Source of the DNA: JAMHWF01 sp035911095 | Lineage (GTDB): Bacteria; Pseudomonadota; Gammaproteobacteria; Burkholderiales; Burkholderiaceae_C | Assembly: GCA_035911095.1 (NCBI GenBank) | Contig: JAMHWF010000005.1 | Span: 62,001-126,000, forward strand | DNA: 64,000 nt | Reading direction: 5' to 3' | Shown: piece after piece, positions 8,644-17,443 of the stretch | Numbering within the stretch: position 1 is the stretch's first letter | How the letters are laid out: each line of letters opens with the position of its first letter | Notes under the pieces: generated by a model | What the model was told of the DNA's origin: nothing | What the model saw: only the letters and a program-made list of their open reading frames with translations | Databases searched by the model: none | Made by a program: the position numbers and the translations under genes

Positions 8644-9315
8644 ATGCCCCCGCCGGATCGCCCCTGGGGCGCCGCCGAGGCGCCCGCACCGCCGCCCGCG
8701 CCCGCCGCCGCAGCGGGCGGCGATCCCGCGCGCGCCCTCAACCCCGCAGGCACGCCGGGCACCGCCGCTGCCGCTCCGGCACCGCACCCGCCGCTGCGGC
8801 CGGGCTGGCGCTTCCTGCTTGGCGACCCCGCGCACCTGATCGCCCTCGGCTTCGGCAGCGGCCTCTCGCCCTGGGCGCCGGGCACCGTCGGCACGCTTTG
8901 GGGCTGGCTGGCCTTCCATGTCCTCGACCGCTGGCTCGACGACACCGGCTGGGCGCTGATGATCGCGGCCTCGCTCGTCGTCGGCTGGTGGGCGGTGACG
9001 CGCACCGCGCGCCACCTGGGCCTGGCCGACCCGGGCGCGATCGTCTGGGACGAGGTGGTCGCGATCTGGATCGTGCTCTGGCTGGTGATGCCGGCCGGCT
9101 GGCTCGGCCAGGCGATCGCCTTCGGGCTCTTCCGTTTCTTCGACGCGGCGAAGCCGGGGCCGGTGGCCTGGGCCGACCGCCTCTTCAAGCGACGACGCAA
9201 CGGCAGCGCGGCGATCGGCTGGTCGCAGGGCTTCGGCATCCTGTTCGACGACCTGGTCGCGGCGCTGTGCACGCTGCTGGCGATCGCGCTCTGGGCGACG
9301 CTGATGATCGGCTGA
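8644..9315 (+). CDS. pgpA: Phosphatidylglycerophosphatase A
   Basis: A 223-residue inner-membrane phosphatase that makes phosphatidylglycerol from phosphatidylglycerophosphate. The family core runs from LALGFGSGLSPWAPGTVGT-like sequence (residues about 70-90) to VWDEVVAIWI and FRFFDAAKPGPVAWADR, where the conserved acidic and basic residues sit, with about four TM helices. The first 55 residues are a Pro/Ala-rich extension before the usual start of the family. The ATG at 8644 is the first start after the divergent promoter region; the open frame continues upstream only as antisense to the ACP gene. The next gene, pncC, begins six bases after the stop, so they form an operon. Confidence 0.92.
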   Translation: MPPPDRPWGAAEAPAPPPAPAAAAGGDPARALNPAGTPGTAAAAPAPHPPLRPGWRFLLGDPAHLIALGFGSGLSPWAPGTVGTLWGWLAFHVLDRWLDDTGWALMIAASLVVGWWAVTRTARHLGLADPGAIVWDEVVAIWIVLWLVMPAGWLGQAIAFGLFRFFDAAKPGPVAWADRLFKRRRNGSAAIGWSQGFGILFDDLVAALCTLLAIALWATLMIG

Positions 9316-9321
9316 GGCGAC

Positions 9322-9840
9322 ATGGCCGGCCTGCTCGATCCCTTCGAACCCGCGGTGCTGCGGCTGGCCGAGGCCCTGCGCGGGCGCGGCTGGCGCATGG
9401 CCACCGCCGAGTCCTGCACCGGCGGCCTGATCGCCGCGGCCTGCACCGCGGTGGCGGGCTCCAGCGACTGGTTCGAGCGCGGCTTCGTCACCTATTCGAA
9501 CGCGGCGAAGGCCGAACTGCTCGGCGTGCCGCCGGCGCTGATCGAGGCGCATGGCGCGGTCAGCGAGGACGTCGCGCGGGCGATGGCCGAAGGCGCGCGG
9601 GCGCGGGCCGGGGTCGAGCTGGCGGTGGCCGTGACCGGCATCGCCGGGCCGGGCGGCGCGGTGCCGGGCAAGCCGGTCGGCACGGTCTGGCTGGCGCTGG
9701 CGGCGGCCGACGGCCGCCCCGCCGAGGCCTGGCACCTCCAAATCGACGGCGACCGCAGCGCGGTGCGCGAGGCGACGGTGCGGCGCGCGCTCGAGGCCCT
9801 GTGCGTGCGCGCCGAGGCCGGCGCGCCGGGGGCGCGGTGA
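9322..9840 (+). CDS. pncC: Nicotinamide-nucleotide amidase (CinA C-terminal domain protein)
   Basis: A 172-residue stand-alone CinA C-terminal domain, an NMN deamidase that recycles pyridine nucleotides. The signature is complete: ATAESCTGGLIAAACTAVAG (residues about 27-46, with the catalytic Ser), YSNAAKAELLGV, VSEDVARAMAEGAR and AVAVTGIAGPGG. The N-terminal MoeA-like domain of full CinA is absent, as is normal for PncC. It sits six bases after pgpA and overlaps the next gene by four bases (GTGA), so the three genes are very likely co-transcribed. In Proteobacteria pgpA and pncC are frequent neighbours. Confidence 0.93.
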   Translation: MAGLLDPFEPAVLRLAEALRGRGWRMATAESCTGGLIAAACTAVAGSSDWFERGFVTYSNAAKAELLGVPPALIEAHGAVSEDVARAMAEGARARAGVELAVAVTGIAGPGGAVPGKPVGTVWLALAAADGRPAEAWHLQIDGDRSAVREATVRRALEALCVRAEAGAPGAR

Positions 9841-10772
9841 GCATCCTGCTCGCCGCAAGTCTGCCGCCCGACGAACGGCAGCGCTGGGCCGAGGCCCTGC
9901 GCGCGGCCCTGCCCGGCGAGTCACTGGTGCTCGACCGGCACGAGGCCGACGCCGCGGCGATCGACGTCGCGATCGTCGCCCAGCCGCCGCCCGGCGCCTT
10001 GGCCGGCCTGCCGCGCCTGCGCCTCGTGCAGTCGCTGTGGGCCGGAGTCGAAGGGCTGCTCGCCGACGCCAGCCTGCCGGCGGCGGTGCCGCTGGCGCGG
10101 ATGGTCGACCCGCAGATGAACCGCGCGATGGCCGAGACCGCGCTCTGGGCCGTGCTCGGCCTGCACCGCGGCGGTTTCGAGCATGCGCGGCGCCAGGCGC
10201 GCGCCGAGTGGGCGCCGGTGGCGCAGGAACGTGCCGACGAGGTCGGCGTCGCGGTGCTCGGCTTGGGGCAGATGGGCGCGACGGTCGCGCGCCGCCTGGC
10301 CGACAACGGCTACCGCGTCACCGGCTGGAGCCTGGGCCCGAAGGCGCTCGAGGGCATCGAGTGCCGGCATGGCCTGGACGCGCTGGACGCAGTGCTCGGC
10401 GCCAACCGTGTCGTCGTCAACCTGCTGCCGCTGACGCCGGCGACGCGCGGGTTGTTCGACGCCCGCCGCCTGGCGCAGCTGCCGCGCGGCGCCGGCCTCG
10501 TCAACCTCGCGCGCGGCGCGCATGTGGTCGAGGCCGACCTGCTGGCCGCACTCGATGCCGGCGCGCTCGGCCATGCGGTGCTCGACGTGTTCGCGGTCGA
10601 GCCGCTGCCGGCGGGGCACGCCTTCTGGCGCCATCCGCGCGTCACCGTCTGGCCGCACGCGGCCGCGCAGACCGACCTGCGCAGCGCCGCCGCGATCGCC
10701 GCGGCGAACGTGCGCGCGCTGCGCGAGGGACGGGCGCTGGCGCATCTGGTCGATCGCGTGCGGGGGTACTGA
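9837..10772 (+). CDS. ghrA: D-2-hydroxyacid dehydrogenase, glyoxylate/hydroxypyruvate reductase A type
   Basis: A 311-residue NAD(P)H-dependent reductase of the GhrA subgroup. The nucleotide-binding loop is VAVLGLGQMGATVARRLADNG (VLGLGQMG, residues about 139-146). Catalytic-type residues follow: Arg in NLARGAHVVEADLL, Glu in DVFAVEPLP, and His in VWPHAAA. The expected reaction is glyoxylate or hydroxypyruvate to glycolate or glycerate. The start is the GTG at 9837, inside the stop of pncC (GTGA); no later start keeps the N-terminal substrate domain complete. It ends in a 162-base convergent gap before holA (10773-10934), in which I see no clear terminator. Confidence 0.85.
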   Translation: MSILLAASLPPDERQRWAEALRAALPGESLVLDRHEADAAAIDVAIVAQPPPGALAGLPRLRLVQSLWAGVEGLLADASLPAAVPLARMVDPQMNRAMAETALWAVLGLHRGGFEHARRQARAEWAPVAQERADEVGVAVLGLGQMGATVARRLADNGYRVTGWSLGPKALEGIECRHGLDALDAVLGANRVVVNLLPLTPATRGLFDARRLAQLPRGAGLVNLARGAHVVEADLLAALDAGALGHAVLDVFAVEPLPAGHAFWRHPRVTVWPHAAAQTDLRSAAAIAAANVRALREGRALAHLVDRVRGY

Positions 10773-10934
10773 GCGGCACCGGGCCTGCCCGGGCCAGGCT
10801 GGCATCGCCGGGCCCTGGTCACAAGGGCGCGCAAGGGTGCGCAAGAGACGGCGCCACGCGCCGCCCCTTTCGCAATGCCGAAAAGGCGGCCGGTCGGGCT
10901 GAATGAGCCGCCGAAAGCCGCGCCGCGCCGCCGC

Positions 10935-12038
10935 TCACCCCGCCCCGAGCGCCAGCCGCTCCGCGCCGCGCGGCCGGGCGGCCGCCGCGGTGTGCTGCAG
11001 CAGGGCCAGCAGCAGCTGGCGCAGCGCGTCCCAGGGGTCGGCCGGCCATCGCGGGTCGCGCAGGCCCTTGACCAGCCCGTCGCAGACCTGCGCCGCCTCG
11101 ACCAAGTCGACGAGCGCCGCTTCCGGCAGCTGGCCGATCGCGCGCTCGATCAGGCGCTCCTTGGCGCCCCAGACGCGCGCCTCGCGCAGCGCGACCGGCA
11201 GCGGGCGGCCTTCTGACAACGCGGCCTTCACGCGCTGCAGCGCGCCGATGTCGGCCGCCAGCAGCCACTGCACCTGCACCGGCGAGGTGCCGTCGGCGCG
11301 CAGGCCGTCGAGCATGCGCAGCGCGCGCGCGGTCTGCCCGGCGAGCGCGGCCTCGGTGAGCTTGACGCTGTCGTAGCGCGCGACGTCGAGCACCGCTGCC
11401 TCGACCTGCTCGAAGCCGAGCTCGCCGGCCGGGTGCAGCAGTGCGAGCTTGCAGATCTCCTGGTGCGCGGCGAGCAGGTTGCCCTCGACGCGGTCGGCGA
11501 AGAATTCCAGCGTGCGGCGGCCTTCCTCGCCTTCGGCGACGCGCTGGCCCTGGGCGGCCAGGCGCTGCGCGATCCACAGCGGCAGCGCGCGGCGCTCGAC
11601 CGGCTCGACACGCAGCGAGATGCCGGCGCCGTCGAGCGCGCCAAACCAGGCGCTGCGCAGCTGCTGGCCGTCCAGGCGGGGCAGCTGCACCAGGGTCAGC
11701 ACCTCGGGCGGGTCGGGCATCTCGCGCACCAGCGCGGCGTAGCGCTGCAGCGCCTCCCCGCCGTCCTTGCCCGGCTTGCCGGAAGGGATGCGGATCTCGA
11801 CCAGCTGACGCTCGGCGAAGAGGCTCATCGCCTGCGGCGCGGCCAGCACTTCGCTCCAGTTGTAGCGGGCGCCGGTCACGGTGTGGACCTGGCGCTCGCC
11901 GAAGCCGGCGGCGCGGGCGGCGGCGCGGATCGCGTCGGCGGCTTCCTGCGCGAGCAGCGCCTCGTCGCCGTGGACGGTGTAGAGCGCGCGCAGGCCGGTC
12001 TTCAGGTGGCCCGCGAGCTGGGCTGCCTTCAGCTGCAT
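10935..12038 (-). CDS. holA: DNA polymerase III subunit delta
   Basis: The 367-residue delta subunit of the clamp loader opens the beta clamp. The N-terminus MQLKAAQLAGHL with YTVHGDEALLAQEAADAIR matches the family start; LVEIRIPSGKPGKDG and the small C-terminal collar domain follow. Delta has no functional Walker A motif and none is seen here. It is downstream of lptE in the order leuS-lptE-holA, which is common in beta- and gammaproteobacteria, with 61 bases between lptE and holA. The last residues are Ala/Arg-rich. Confidence 0.93.
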   Translation of the reverse strand: MQLKAAQLAGHLKTGLRALYTVHGDEALLAQEAADAIRAAARAAGFGERQVHTVTGARYNWSEVLAAPQAMSLFAERQLVEIRIPSGKPGKDGGEALQRYAALVREMPDPPEVLTLVQLPRLDGQQLRSAWFGALDGAGISLRVEPVERRALPLWIAQRLAAQGQRVAEGEEGRRTLEFFADRVEGNLLAAHQEICKLALLHPAGELGFEQVEAAVLDVARYDSVKLTEAALAGQTARALRMLDGLRADGTSPVQVQWLLAADIGALQRVKAALSEGRPLPVALREARVWGAKERLIERAIGQLPEAALVDLVEAAQVCDGLVKGLRDPRWPADPWDALRQLLLALLQHTAAAARPRGAERLALGAG

Positions 12039-12099
12039 CGCGCGGCGGGGCGGGTGTGCGGGCGTGCGTGCGGGTGCGCAGGCGGCCGTGCGGGAGCGC

Positions 12100-12627
12100 T
12101 CACGGCGCCGGCACCGCGGCGAGGCGGCGCAGCACCTGGGCGGCGATGTCGGCCTGCATCGCGCGGAAGAGCTCGTCTTCCTCCTGCTCCTTCGCGAGCG
12201 CGAGGCTTTCGTCGAAGGTCAGGTCGCGCGTCAGCATCAGCTCGGTCGGCGCGATCAGCTCGCGGCCGGTCGGCGTCGTGAGGCGGAAGCGCAGCCGCGC
12301 GCGCAGCTCGATCTCGCGCACCTGGCCGGCGGCGGTCGAGGCGACGACGCTGCGCTGGCGGTCGTTGCGCAGCGCGCGCAGCACCACCTGCGCCTGCAAG
12401 GGCGACTCGACAACGTGGGTGGTCGTGCTGGTCTCGATCTGCCGCCTCAGCTCGAGCGCGAGCGGTGCCGCCGGCTCGAAGCCGTCGAAGGCGATGCTGC
12501 GGAAGGGCAGCACCGGCGCGCGGCGCAACTCGAAGCCGCAGCCCGCGGCGCCGAGGGCAGCCCCTGCGGCGGCGCCCACCGCGGCGACCAGCCAGCGGCG
12601 GCGTGCGGCCGTCGCGTGCGGTCGCAT
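12100..12627 (-). CDS. lptE: LPS-assembly lipoprotein LptE
   Basis: A 175-residue lipoprotein that plugs the LptD barrel and delivers LPS to the outer leaflet. The signal is LVAAVGAAAGAALGAAGC, with a lipobox ending at Cys30, followed by GFELRR, the usual first mature residues of LptE (GF.LR). The alternating beta sequence and the late amphipathic helix ESLALAKEQEEDELFRAMQADIA match the family. The ATG lies three bases after the leuS stop, so expression is probably coupled to leuS. Residue 30 as the acylated Cys is a prediction from the lipobox. Confidence 0.9.
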   Translation of the reverse strand: MRPHATAARRRWLVAAVGAAAGAALGAAGCGFELRRAPVLPFRSIAFDGFEPAAPLALELRRQIETSTTTHVVESPLQAQVVLRALRNDRQRSVVASTAAGQVREIELRARLRFRLTTPTGRELIAPTELMLTRDLTFDESLALAKEQEEDELFRAMQADIAAQVLRRLAAVPAP

Positions 12628-12630
12628 CGC

Positions 12631-15294
12631 TCAGGCCACCACGTTGACGAGCCGCCCGGGCACGACGATCACCTTGCGCACCGCGCGTCCCTCGGCAAAG
12701 CGCGTGAACTCGGGGCTCGCCAGCGCCGCGGCCTCGATCGCGGCCTTGTCGGCCTGCGCCGGCACGCGGATGCTGCCGCGCGTCTTGCCGTTGACCTGCA
12801 GCACGAGCTCGATCTCGTCCTGCACCAGGGCCCCCTCGTCGACCGCGGGCCAGGGCGCGTCGACGAGCTCGCCCTGCGCGGCGGCATAGCCGAGCGACTG
12901 CCACAGGCCGTGCGTGATGTGCGGTGCGGCCGGATAGAGCGCGCGCAGCAGGATCGACAGGCCCTCGCGCAGCACCGCGGCATCGGCCGGCGTGGCCTCG
13001 AGCGCGGCGCCCTCGAGCGCGTTGAGCAGCTTCATTCCGCCGGAGACCACGGTGTTGTACTGCAGGCGGTCGTAGTCGTGGCCGACCTGGCGCAGCAGCA
13101 GGTGCAGCTCGCGGCGCAGGGCCAGCGCCGCGCGGCTCGCGCCGTCTGGTGTCGCGGCGGCCTGGGCCAGCTGCGGCTCGGCTTTGAGGGCGAAGGCCCA
13201 GAGCCGGCGCAGGAAGCGGTAGACGCCTTCGGCGCCAGAGTCCGACCAGGCCGCGCTCTGGTCCGGCGGGCCGGCGAACATCGTGAACACGCGCGCGGTG
13301 TCGGCGCCGAAGCGGGCGATGATGTCGCGCGGCTCGACGACGTTGTTCTTGCTCTTCGACATCTTCTCGATGCCGCCGAGCGACACCGGCAGGCCGTCGA
13401 CCTTGGCGGTCGCGCCGACCGGCTGGCCCTTGTCGTCGTGCCGGACGTCGACCTCGCTCGGGTAGAACCAGCGCCGCTTGCCGCCTTCGTCGTCGCGGTA
13501 GTAGCACTCGTTGAGCAGCATGCCCTGCGTGAACAGGCGCGTGAACGGCTCGCCGAAGCCGACCAGGCCGAGGTCGCGCATCGCCTTGGTCCAGAAGCGC
13601 GCGTACAGCAGGTGGAGCACCGCGTGCTCGATGCCGCCGATGTACTGGTCCATCGGCATCCAGTAGTCGTTGCGCGCATCGACCATCGCGCTGTCGCTGT
13701 CGGGGCAGCAGTAGCGCATGTAGTACCAGGCCGAGTCGACGAAGGTGTCCATCGTGTCGGTCTCGCGCCGTGCCGGACGGCCGCACTGCGGGCAGGCGAC
13801 GTTCAGGAAGGCCGCGCTCTTGTTCAGCGGGTTGCCGCTGCCGTCGGGCACCAGGTCGTCGGGCAGCAGCACCGGCAGGTCGCGCTCGGGCACCGGCACG
13901 CTGCCGCAGCCCGGGGCGCCTGCGCTGCCGTCGCAATGGATGATCGGGATCGGCGTGCCCCAGTAGCGCTGGCGGCTGATGCCCCAGTCGCGCAGGCGCC
14001 AGGTGGTCTGCTTGCCGCCCAGGCCTTCGGCAGCGAGGTCCGCGGCCACCGCGTCGATTGCGCGCCGGTGTCCCAGGCCGCTGTAGTTGCCCGAGTTGAT
14101 GACCACCGCGCGCGCGGTGTCGGCGTACCAGTCCTGCCAGGCGTCGTAGTGGTAGTGCTCGCCGTCGACGTGGATCACCTGCGTGATCGGGATGCCGTAC
14201 TTGAGCGCGAAGGCGAAGTCGCGCTCGTCGTGCGCCGGCACGCCCATCACCGCGCCGTCGCCGTAGCTCATCAGCACGTAGTTGCCGACCCACAGCGGCA
14301 CCTGGGCGCCGCTCAGCGGATGCCGGACCGAGAGGCCGGTCGGCATGCCCTCCTTCTCCTTCAGCGCCAGCTCGGCCTCGGTGGTGCCGCCCTGCTGGCA
14401 GCGCTCGATGAAGGCCGCCAGCTCCGGGCGGCTCGCCGCGGCATGCGCGGCCAGCGGGTGCTCGGGCGCGACGGCGCAGAAGGTCACGCCCATGATCGTG
14501 TCGGCGCGCGTGGTGAAGACGTACATGCGCCCGCCCTGCACCAGCTCGCCGTCGGCGCCGCGGATGTCGTGGGGGAAGGCGAAGCGCACGCCCTCGCTGC
14601 GGCCGATCCAGTGCTCCTGCATCAGGCGCACGCGCTCGGGCCAGCCGGCGAGGTAGTCGGGGCTCGACGGGTCGGTGACGCCGGCGAGCAGCTCTTCGGC
14701 GTACTGCGTGATCGCGAGGTAGTAGCCGGGGATCTCGCGCTTCTCGACCAGTGCCCCGCTGCGCCAGCCGCGGCCGTTCTCGACCTGCTCGTTGGCGAGC
14801 ACCGTTTGGTCGACCGGGTCCCAGTTGACGACCTGGGTCTTCTTGTAGGCGATGCCCTTCTCGAGCAGCCGCAGGAAGAACCACTGGTTCCAGCGGTAGT
14901 AGGCGGGGTCGCAGGTGGCGACTTCGCGCTGCCAGTCGATCGCCAGGCCGAGCGGGCGCATCTGACTCTTCATCTCGGCGATGTTGGCGCGCGTCCATTG
15001 CGCGGGCGGCACGCCGTTGGCGATGGCGGCGTTCTCGGCCGGCAGGCCGAAGGCGTCCCAGCCCATCGGCATCAGCACGTTGTGCCCCTGCATGCGCAGG
15101 TAGCGCGCCATCATGTCGTTGATGGTGTAGTTGCGCACATGGCCCATGTGCAGCTTGCCGCTCGGGTAGGGCAGCATCGAGCAGGCGTAGAACTTCGGCT
15201 TCGCCGGGTCCTCGACGACGCGGTAGGTTTGCTGCGCTTCCCAATGCGCCTGTGCGGCCGCTTCGACGTCGGCCGGCGCGTAGTGCTTTTCCAT
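12631..15294 (-). CDS. leuS: Leucyl-tRNA synthetase
   Basis: An 887-residue class Ia synthetase charging tRNA-Leu. The HIGH-type motif is PYPSGKLHMGHVRNY (residues about 42-56), the KMSKS loop is EKMSKSKNNVVEP, and zinc-site cysteines lie in CPQCGRPARRE. The CP1 editing domain is present (TTRADTIMGVTFCAVAPEHPL). Length and domain order are normal. It is the central gene of exbD-leuS-lptE-holA on the minus strand; the 52-base gap before it (15295-15346) is too short to show a clear promoter. The ATG at 15294 gives the standard MEKHYAPADVE start. Confidence 0.97.
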   Translation of the reverse strand: MEKHYAPADVEAAAQAHWEAQQTYRVVEDPAKPKFYACSMLPYPSGKLHMGHVRNYTINDMMARYLRMQGHNVLMPMGWDAFGLPAENAAIANGVPPAQWTRANIAEMKSQMRPLGLAIDWQREVATCDPAYYRWNQWFFLRLLEKGIAYKKTQVVNWDPVDQTVLANEQVENGRGWRSGALVEKREIPGYYLAITQYAEELLAGVTDPSSPDYLAGWPERVRLMQEHWIGRSEGVRFAFPHDIRGADGELVQGGRMYVFTTRADTIMGVTFCAVAPEHPLAAHAAASRPELAAFIERCQQGGTTEAELALKEKEGMPTGLSVRHPLSGAQVPLWVGNYVLMSYGDGAVMGVPAHDERDFAFALKYGIPITQVIHVDGEHYHYDAWQDWYADTARAVVINSGNYSGLGHRRAIDAVAADLAAEGLGGKQTTWRLRDWGISRQRYWGTPIPIIHCDGSAGAPGCGSVPVPERDLPVLLPDDLVPDGSGNPLNKSAAFLNVACPQCGRPARRETDTMDTFVDSAWYYMRYCCPDSDSAMVDARNDYWMPMDQYIGGIEHAVLHLLYARFWTKAMRDLGLVGFGEPFTRLFTQGMLLNECYYRDDEGGKRRWFYPSEVDVRHDDKGQPVGATAKVDGLPVSLGGIEKMSKSKNNVVEPRDIIARFGADTARVFTMFAGPPDQSAAWSDSGAEGVYRFLRRLWAFALKAEPQLAQAAATPDGASRAALALRRELHLLLRQVGHDYDRLQYNTVVSGGMKLLNALEGAALEATPADAAVLREGLSILLRALYPAAPHITHGLWQSLGYAAAQGELVDAPWPAVDEGALVQDEIELVLQVNGKTRGSIRVPAQADKAAIEAAALASPEFTRFAEGRAVRKVIVVPGRLVNVVA

Positions 15295-15346
15295 GGCGCG
15301 GATTGTAGGCAGCGGCCCCGGCGCGGCGCCCTGCGTCGGCGCGACT

Positions 15347-15781
15347 TCAGCGCGCCGCCGGGGCGGGCGCCGGGGCTTCGACGAGGAAGCCGATACGGGC
15401 CAGCCCCGCCTGCTGCGCCAGGCCGATCAGCTCGGCCACGCGGCCATAGGGCACACGGCGGTCGGCCCTGAGCTGGACCTCGGTGGCGGGGTCGCGCGCG
15501 GCGGCCTCGGCCAGGCGCGCGGCGAGCGCCGCGTCGTCGAGCGGGCGCTCGTCGAGATAGGCACGGCCCTCGGCGTCGAGCGCCAGTGCGACGAAGGCCG
15601 GGGCGTCGTTCGGCTGTGCCGCCGGGCTGGTCGGTAGGTCGAGCTTGAGGCTGGAGCCGATCAGCGGCGCGGTGATGATGAAGATCACCAGCAGCACCAG
15701 CATCACGTCGATCAGCGGCGTCATGTTGATCTCGCTCATCGGCGGCGCCGCGCGACGGCGTTCGAGGCGGCCGAAGGGCAT
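15347..15781 (-). CDS. ExbD/TolR-family proton-channel subunit
   Basis: A 144-residue protein with a single TM helix after a short cytoplasmic tail: SEINMTPLIDVMLVLLVIFIITAPL is the family hallmark, with the channel Asp in PLIDVMLV at about residue 25. The remaining 100 residues form the periplasmic domain. With the TolQ/ExbB partner 11 bases upstream it uses the proton gradient to energise TonB or TolA. Which of the two it serves is not decided here: no tonB, tolA, tolB or pal gene is present. The tail is Pro/Ala-rich (EAPAPAPAAR). Confidence 0.9.
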   Translation of the reverse strand: MPFGRLERRRAAPPMSEINMTPLIDVMLVLLVIFIITAPLIGSSLKLDLPTSPAAQPNDAPAFVALALDAEGRAYLDERPLDDAALAARLAEAAARDPATEVQLRADRRVPYGRVAELIGLAQQAGLARIGFLVEAPAPAPAAR

Positions 15782-15792
15782 CGCGAGGCCGC

Positions 15793-16476
15793 CTAGGCGT
15801 CGTCTGCGTCGTCGCCGGCCGGCGCGCGCGGTACCGGGCCGGCGATCAGCTCGCGCAGGTCGTGCGCGAAGCCTTCGAGCTCGGCCTCGCAGGCGGCGAC
15901 CCGCTTGCCGAAGACGTTGTAGGCCAGCACCGCGGGGATCGCGACCGCGAGGCCGGCGGCCGTCATCACCAGCGCCTCGCCCACGGGGCCTGCGACGCGC
16001 TCGATCGTGATCGTGCCTGCCGCGCCGATCGAGGCCAGCGCGTGGTAGATGCCCCAGACGGTGCCGAAGAGGCCGACGAAGGGCGCGGTGCTGCCGATCG
16101 ACGCCAGCAGCACCTGGCCGAACTGCAGGTGCGCGAGGCCGGCGTGCAGCGCGTCGCGCAGGCGGCGCGTGAGCTGCGACTGGAGATGGCTCTGCGTCTC
16201 CAGCGTGGCAGCCGGCGGCACCCGCGTCGCGGCATCGAAGAGCGGCAGCACGATGCCTTCGCGGTCGAGCCTCGCCAGCCGCTCGCGCCCGGCCGCGAGG
16301 TCGGCCGCCTGCCAGAAGGCGGGCACCGCGCGCAGCAGGTCGAGGCGCGCGCGCCGCAGCAGCCAGCCCTTCCAGAAGATCAGTACCCAGGCGGCGACCG
16401 ACATTGCGCCGAGCAGCGCGGCCACGGCGCGCGTCACCGCGTCGCCCTGCAGCCAGAAGGCCGCCAGTTCGCTCAT
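15793..16476 (-). CDS. MotA/TolQ/ExbB-family proton-channel subunit
   Basis: A 227-residue inner-membrane protein with three TM helices: one near residues 15-35, and two in the conserved part ASIGSTAPFVGLFGTVWGIYHAL to AVAIPAVLAYNVF. TAPFVGLFGTVWGI is the ExbB/TolQ signature. It pairs with the ExbD/TolR gene 11 bases downstream. The gene stands 72 bases after dapB. Start ATG at 16476. Confidence 0.9.
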   Translation of the reverse strand: MSELAAFWLQGDAVTRAVAALLGAMSVAAWVLIFWKGWLLRRARLDLLRAVPAFWQAADLAAGRERLARLDREGIVLPLFDAATRVPPAATLETQSHLQSQLTRRLRDALHAGLAHLQFGQVLLASIGSTAPFVGLFGTVWGIYHALASIGAAGTITIERVAGPVGEALVMTAAGLAVAIPAVLAYNVFGKRVAACEAELEGFAHDLRELIAGPVPRAPAGDDADDA

Positions 16477-16548
16477 GGCCGGCGGGCGGGTTCGGCGCCC
16501 CGGAGGGCCTCAGGTGGTGCGAAGCCTCCCATGGCCTCGACGGGGCTG

Positions 16549-17367
16549 TCAGGCGATGCCGAGCACCGCGCGCATGTCGTACAGCCCGCGCTCGCGGCCG
16601 GCGACGAAGCGCGCGGCCCGCAGGCTGCCCTGCGCATAGGTCGCGCGGCCGGACGAGCGGTGCGTGATCTCGATGCGCTCGCCGGTGCCGGCGAACAGCA
16701 CCGTGTGGTCGCCGACGATGTCGCCGCCGCGGATCGTCGCGAAGCCGATCGTCGACGGGTCGCGCTCGCCGGTCACCCCCTCGCGGCCGTAGACCGCGCA
16801 GTCCTTCAGGTCGCGGCCGAGCACCTTCGCGACCGCCTCGCCCATCGCCAGCGCGGTGCCGCTGGGCGCGTCGACCTTGTGGCGGTGGTGGGCCTCGATG
16901 ACCTCGATGTCGTAGCCCTCGCGCAGCGCGCCGGCGGCGCGCTCGAGCAGCGCCAGCACGACGTTGACGCCGACGCTCATGTTCGGCGCCATCACGATCG
17001 CGATGCGCTCGGCAAGGGCGGCGATGCGCGCCTTCTGCTCGGGCGTGAAACCGGTGGTGCCGATGACCGCCTTGACGCCGAGCGCCGCGCAGGCCTCCAG
17101 GTGGGCCAGCGTGCCCTCGGGCCGGGTGAAGTCGATCAGCACCTGCGCGTCGGCGAGGCCGGCGCGCAGGTCGTCAGTGACGACGACGCCGCTGGTGCGG
17201 CCGGCGAAAGCCGCGGCGTCGGCACCGATCGCCGGGCTGCCGGTGACGTCGAGCGCGCCGGCGAGGCGACAGTCGATGGCCTGCGCGATGGTGTCGATCA
17301 GCATGTGGCCCATGCGGCCGGAAGCGCCGGCCACGGCGATGCGCAACGGTGCGGCGGGAGCGTTCAT
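16549..17367 (-). CDS. dapB: 4-hydroxy-tetrahydrodipicolinate reductase
   Basis: A 272-residue NAD(P)H enzyme of the diaminopimelate/lysine pathway. The nucleotide loop VAGASGRMGHMLIDTI is at residues about 11-26, IGTTGFTPEQ follows in the middle, and the catalytic segment is EAHHRHKVDAPSGTAL with its His-His-x-His-Lys. Length is normal for the family. It is followed by exbB and preceded by bamE (76 bases) on the same strand. Together with fur upstream this is the fur/bamE/dapB order often seen in betaproteobacteria. Confidence 0.96.
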   Translation of the reverse strand: MNAPAAPLRIAVAGASGRMGHMLIDTIAQAIDCRLAGALDVTGSPAIGADAAAFAGRTSGVVVTDDLRAGLADAQVLIDFTRPEGTLAHLEACAALGVKAVIGTTGFTPEQKARIAALAERIAIVMAPNMSVGVNVVLALLERAAGALREGYDIEVIEAHHRHKVDAPSGTALAMGEAVAKVLGRDLKDCAVYGREGVTGERDPSTIGFATIRGGDIVGDHTVLFAGTGERIEITHRSSGRATYAQGSLRAARFVAGRERGLYDMRAVLGIA

Positions 17368-17443
17368 GGGGCGGGCCTCGGCCTTTTCGGCGGGTCGTGG
17401 GGCGCCGCGGTGCCCGCAACGGGCGCGCCGGCGGCGGCGAAGC

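Noticed and set aside
8161..9924. Upstream extension of the COG4648 frame
   Set aside because: It crosses the ACP, pgpA and pncC genes in antisense; the real protein begins with a TM helix at 8160.
12029..15471. Two very long open frames over leuS, one on the opposite strand (12064-15471) and one in another minus-strand frame (12029-15244)
   Set aside because: They are shadow frames from high GC; their translations are Arg/Ala/Gly-rich without motifs, while leuS has all its signatures.
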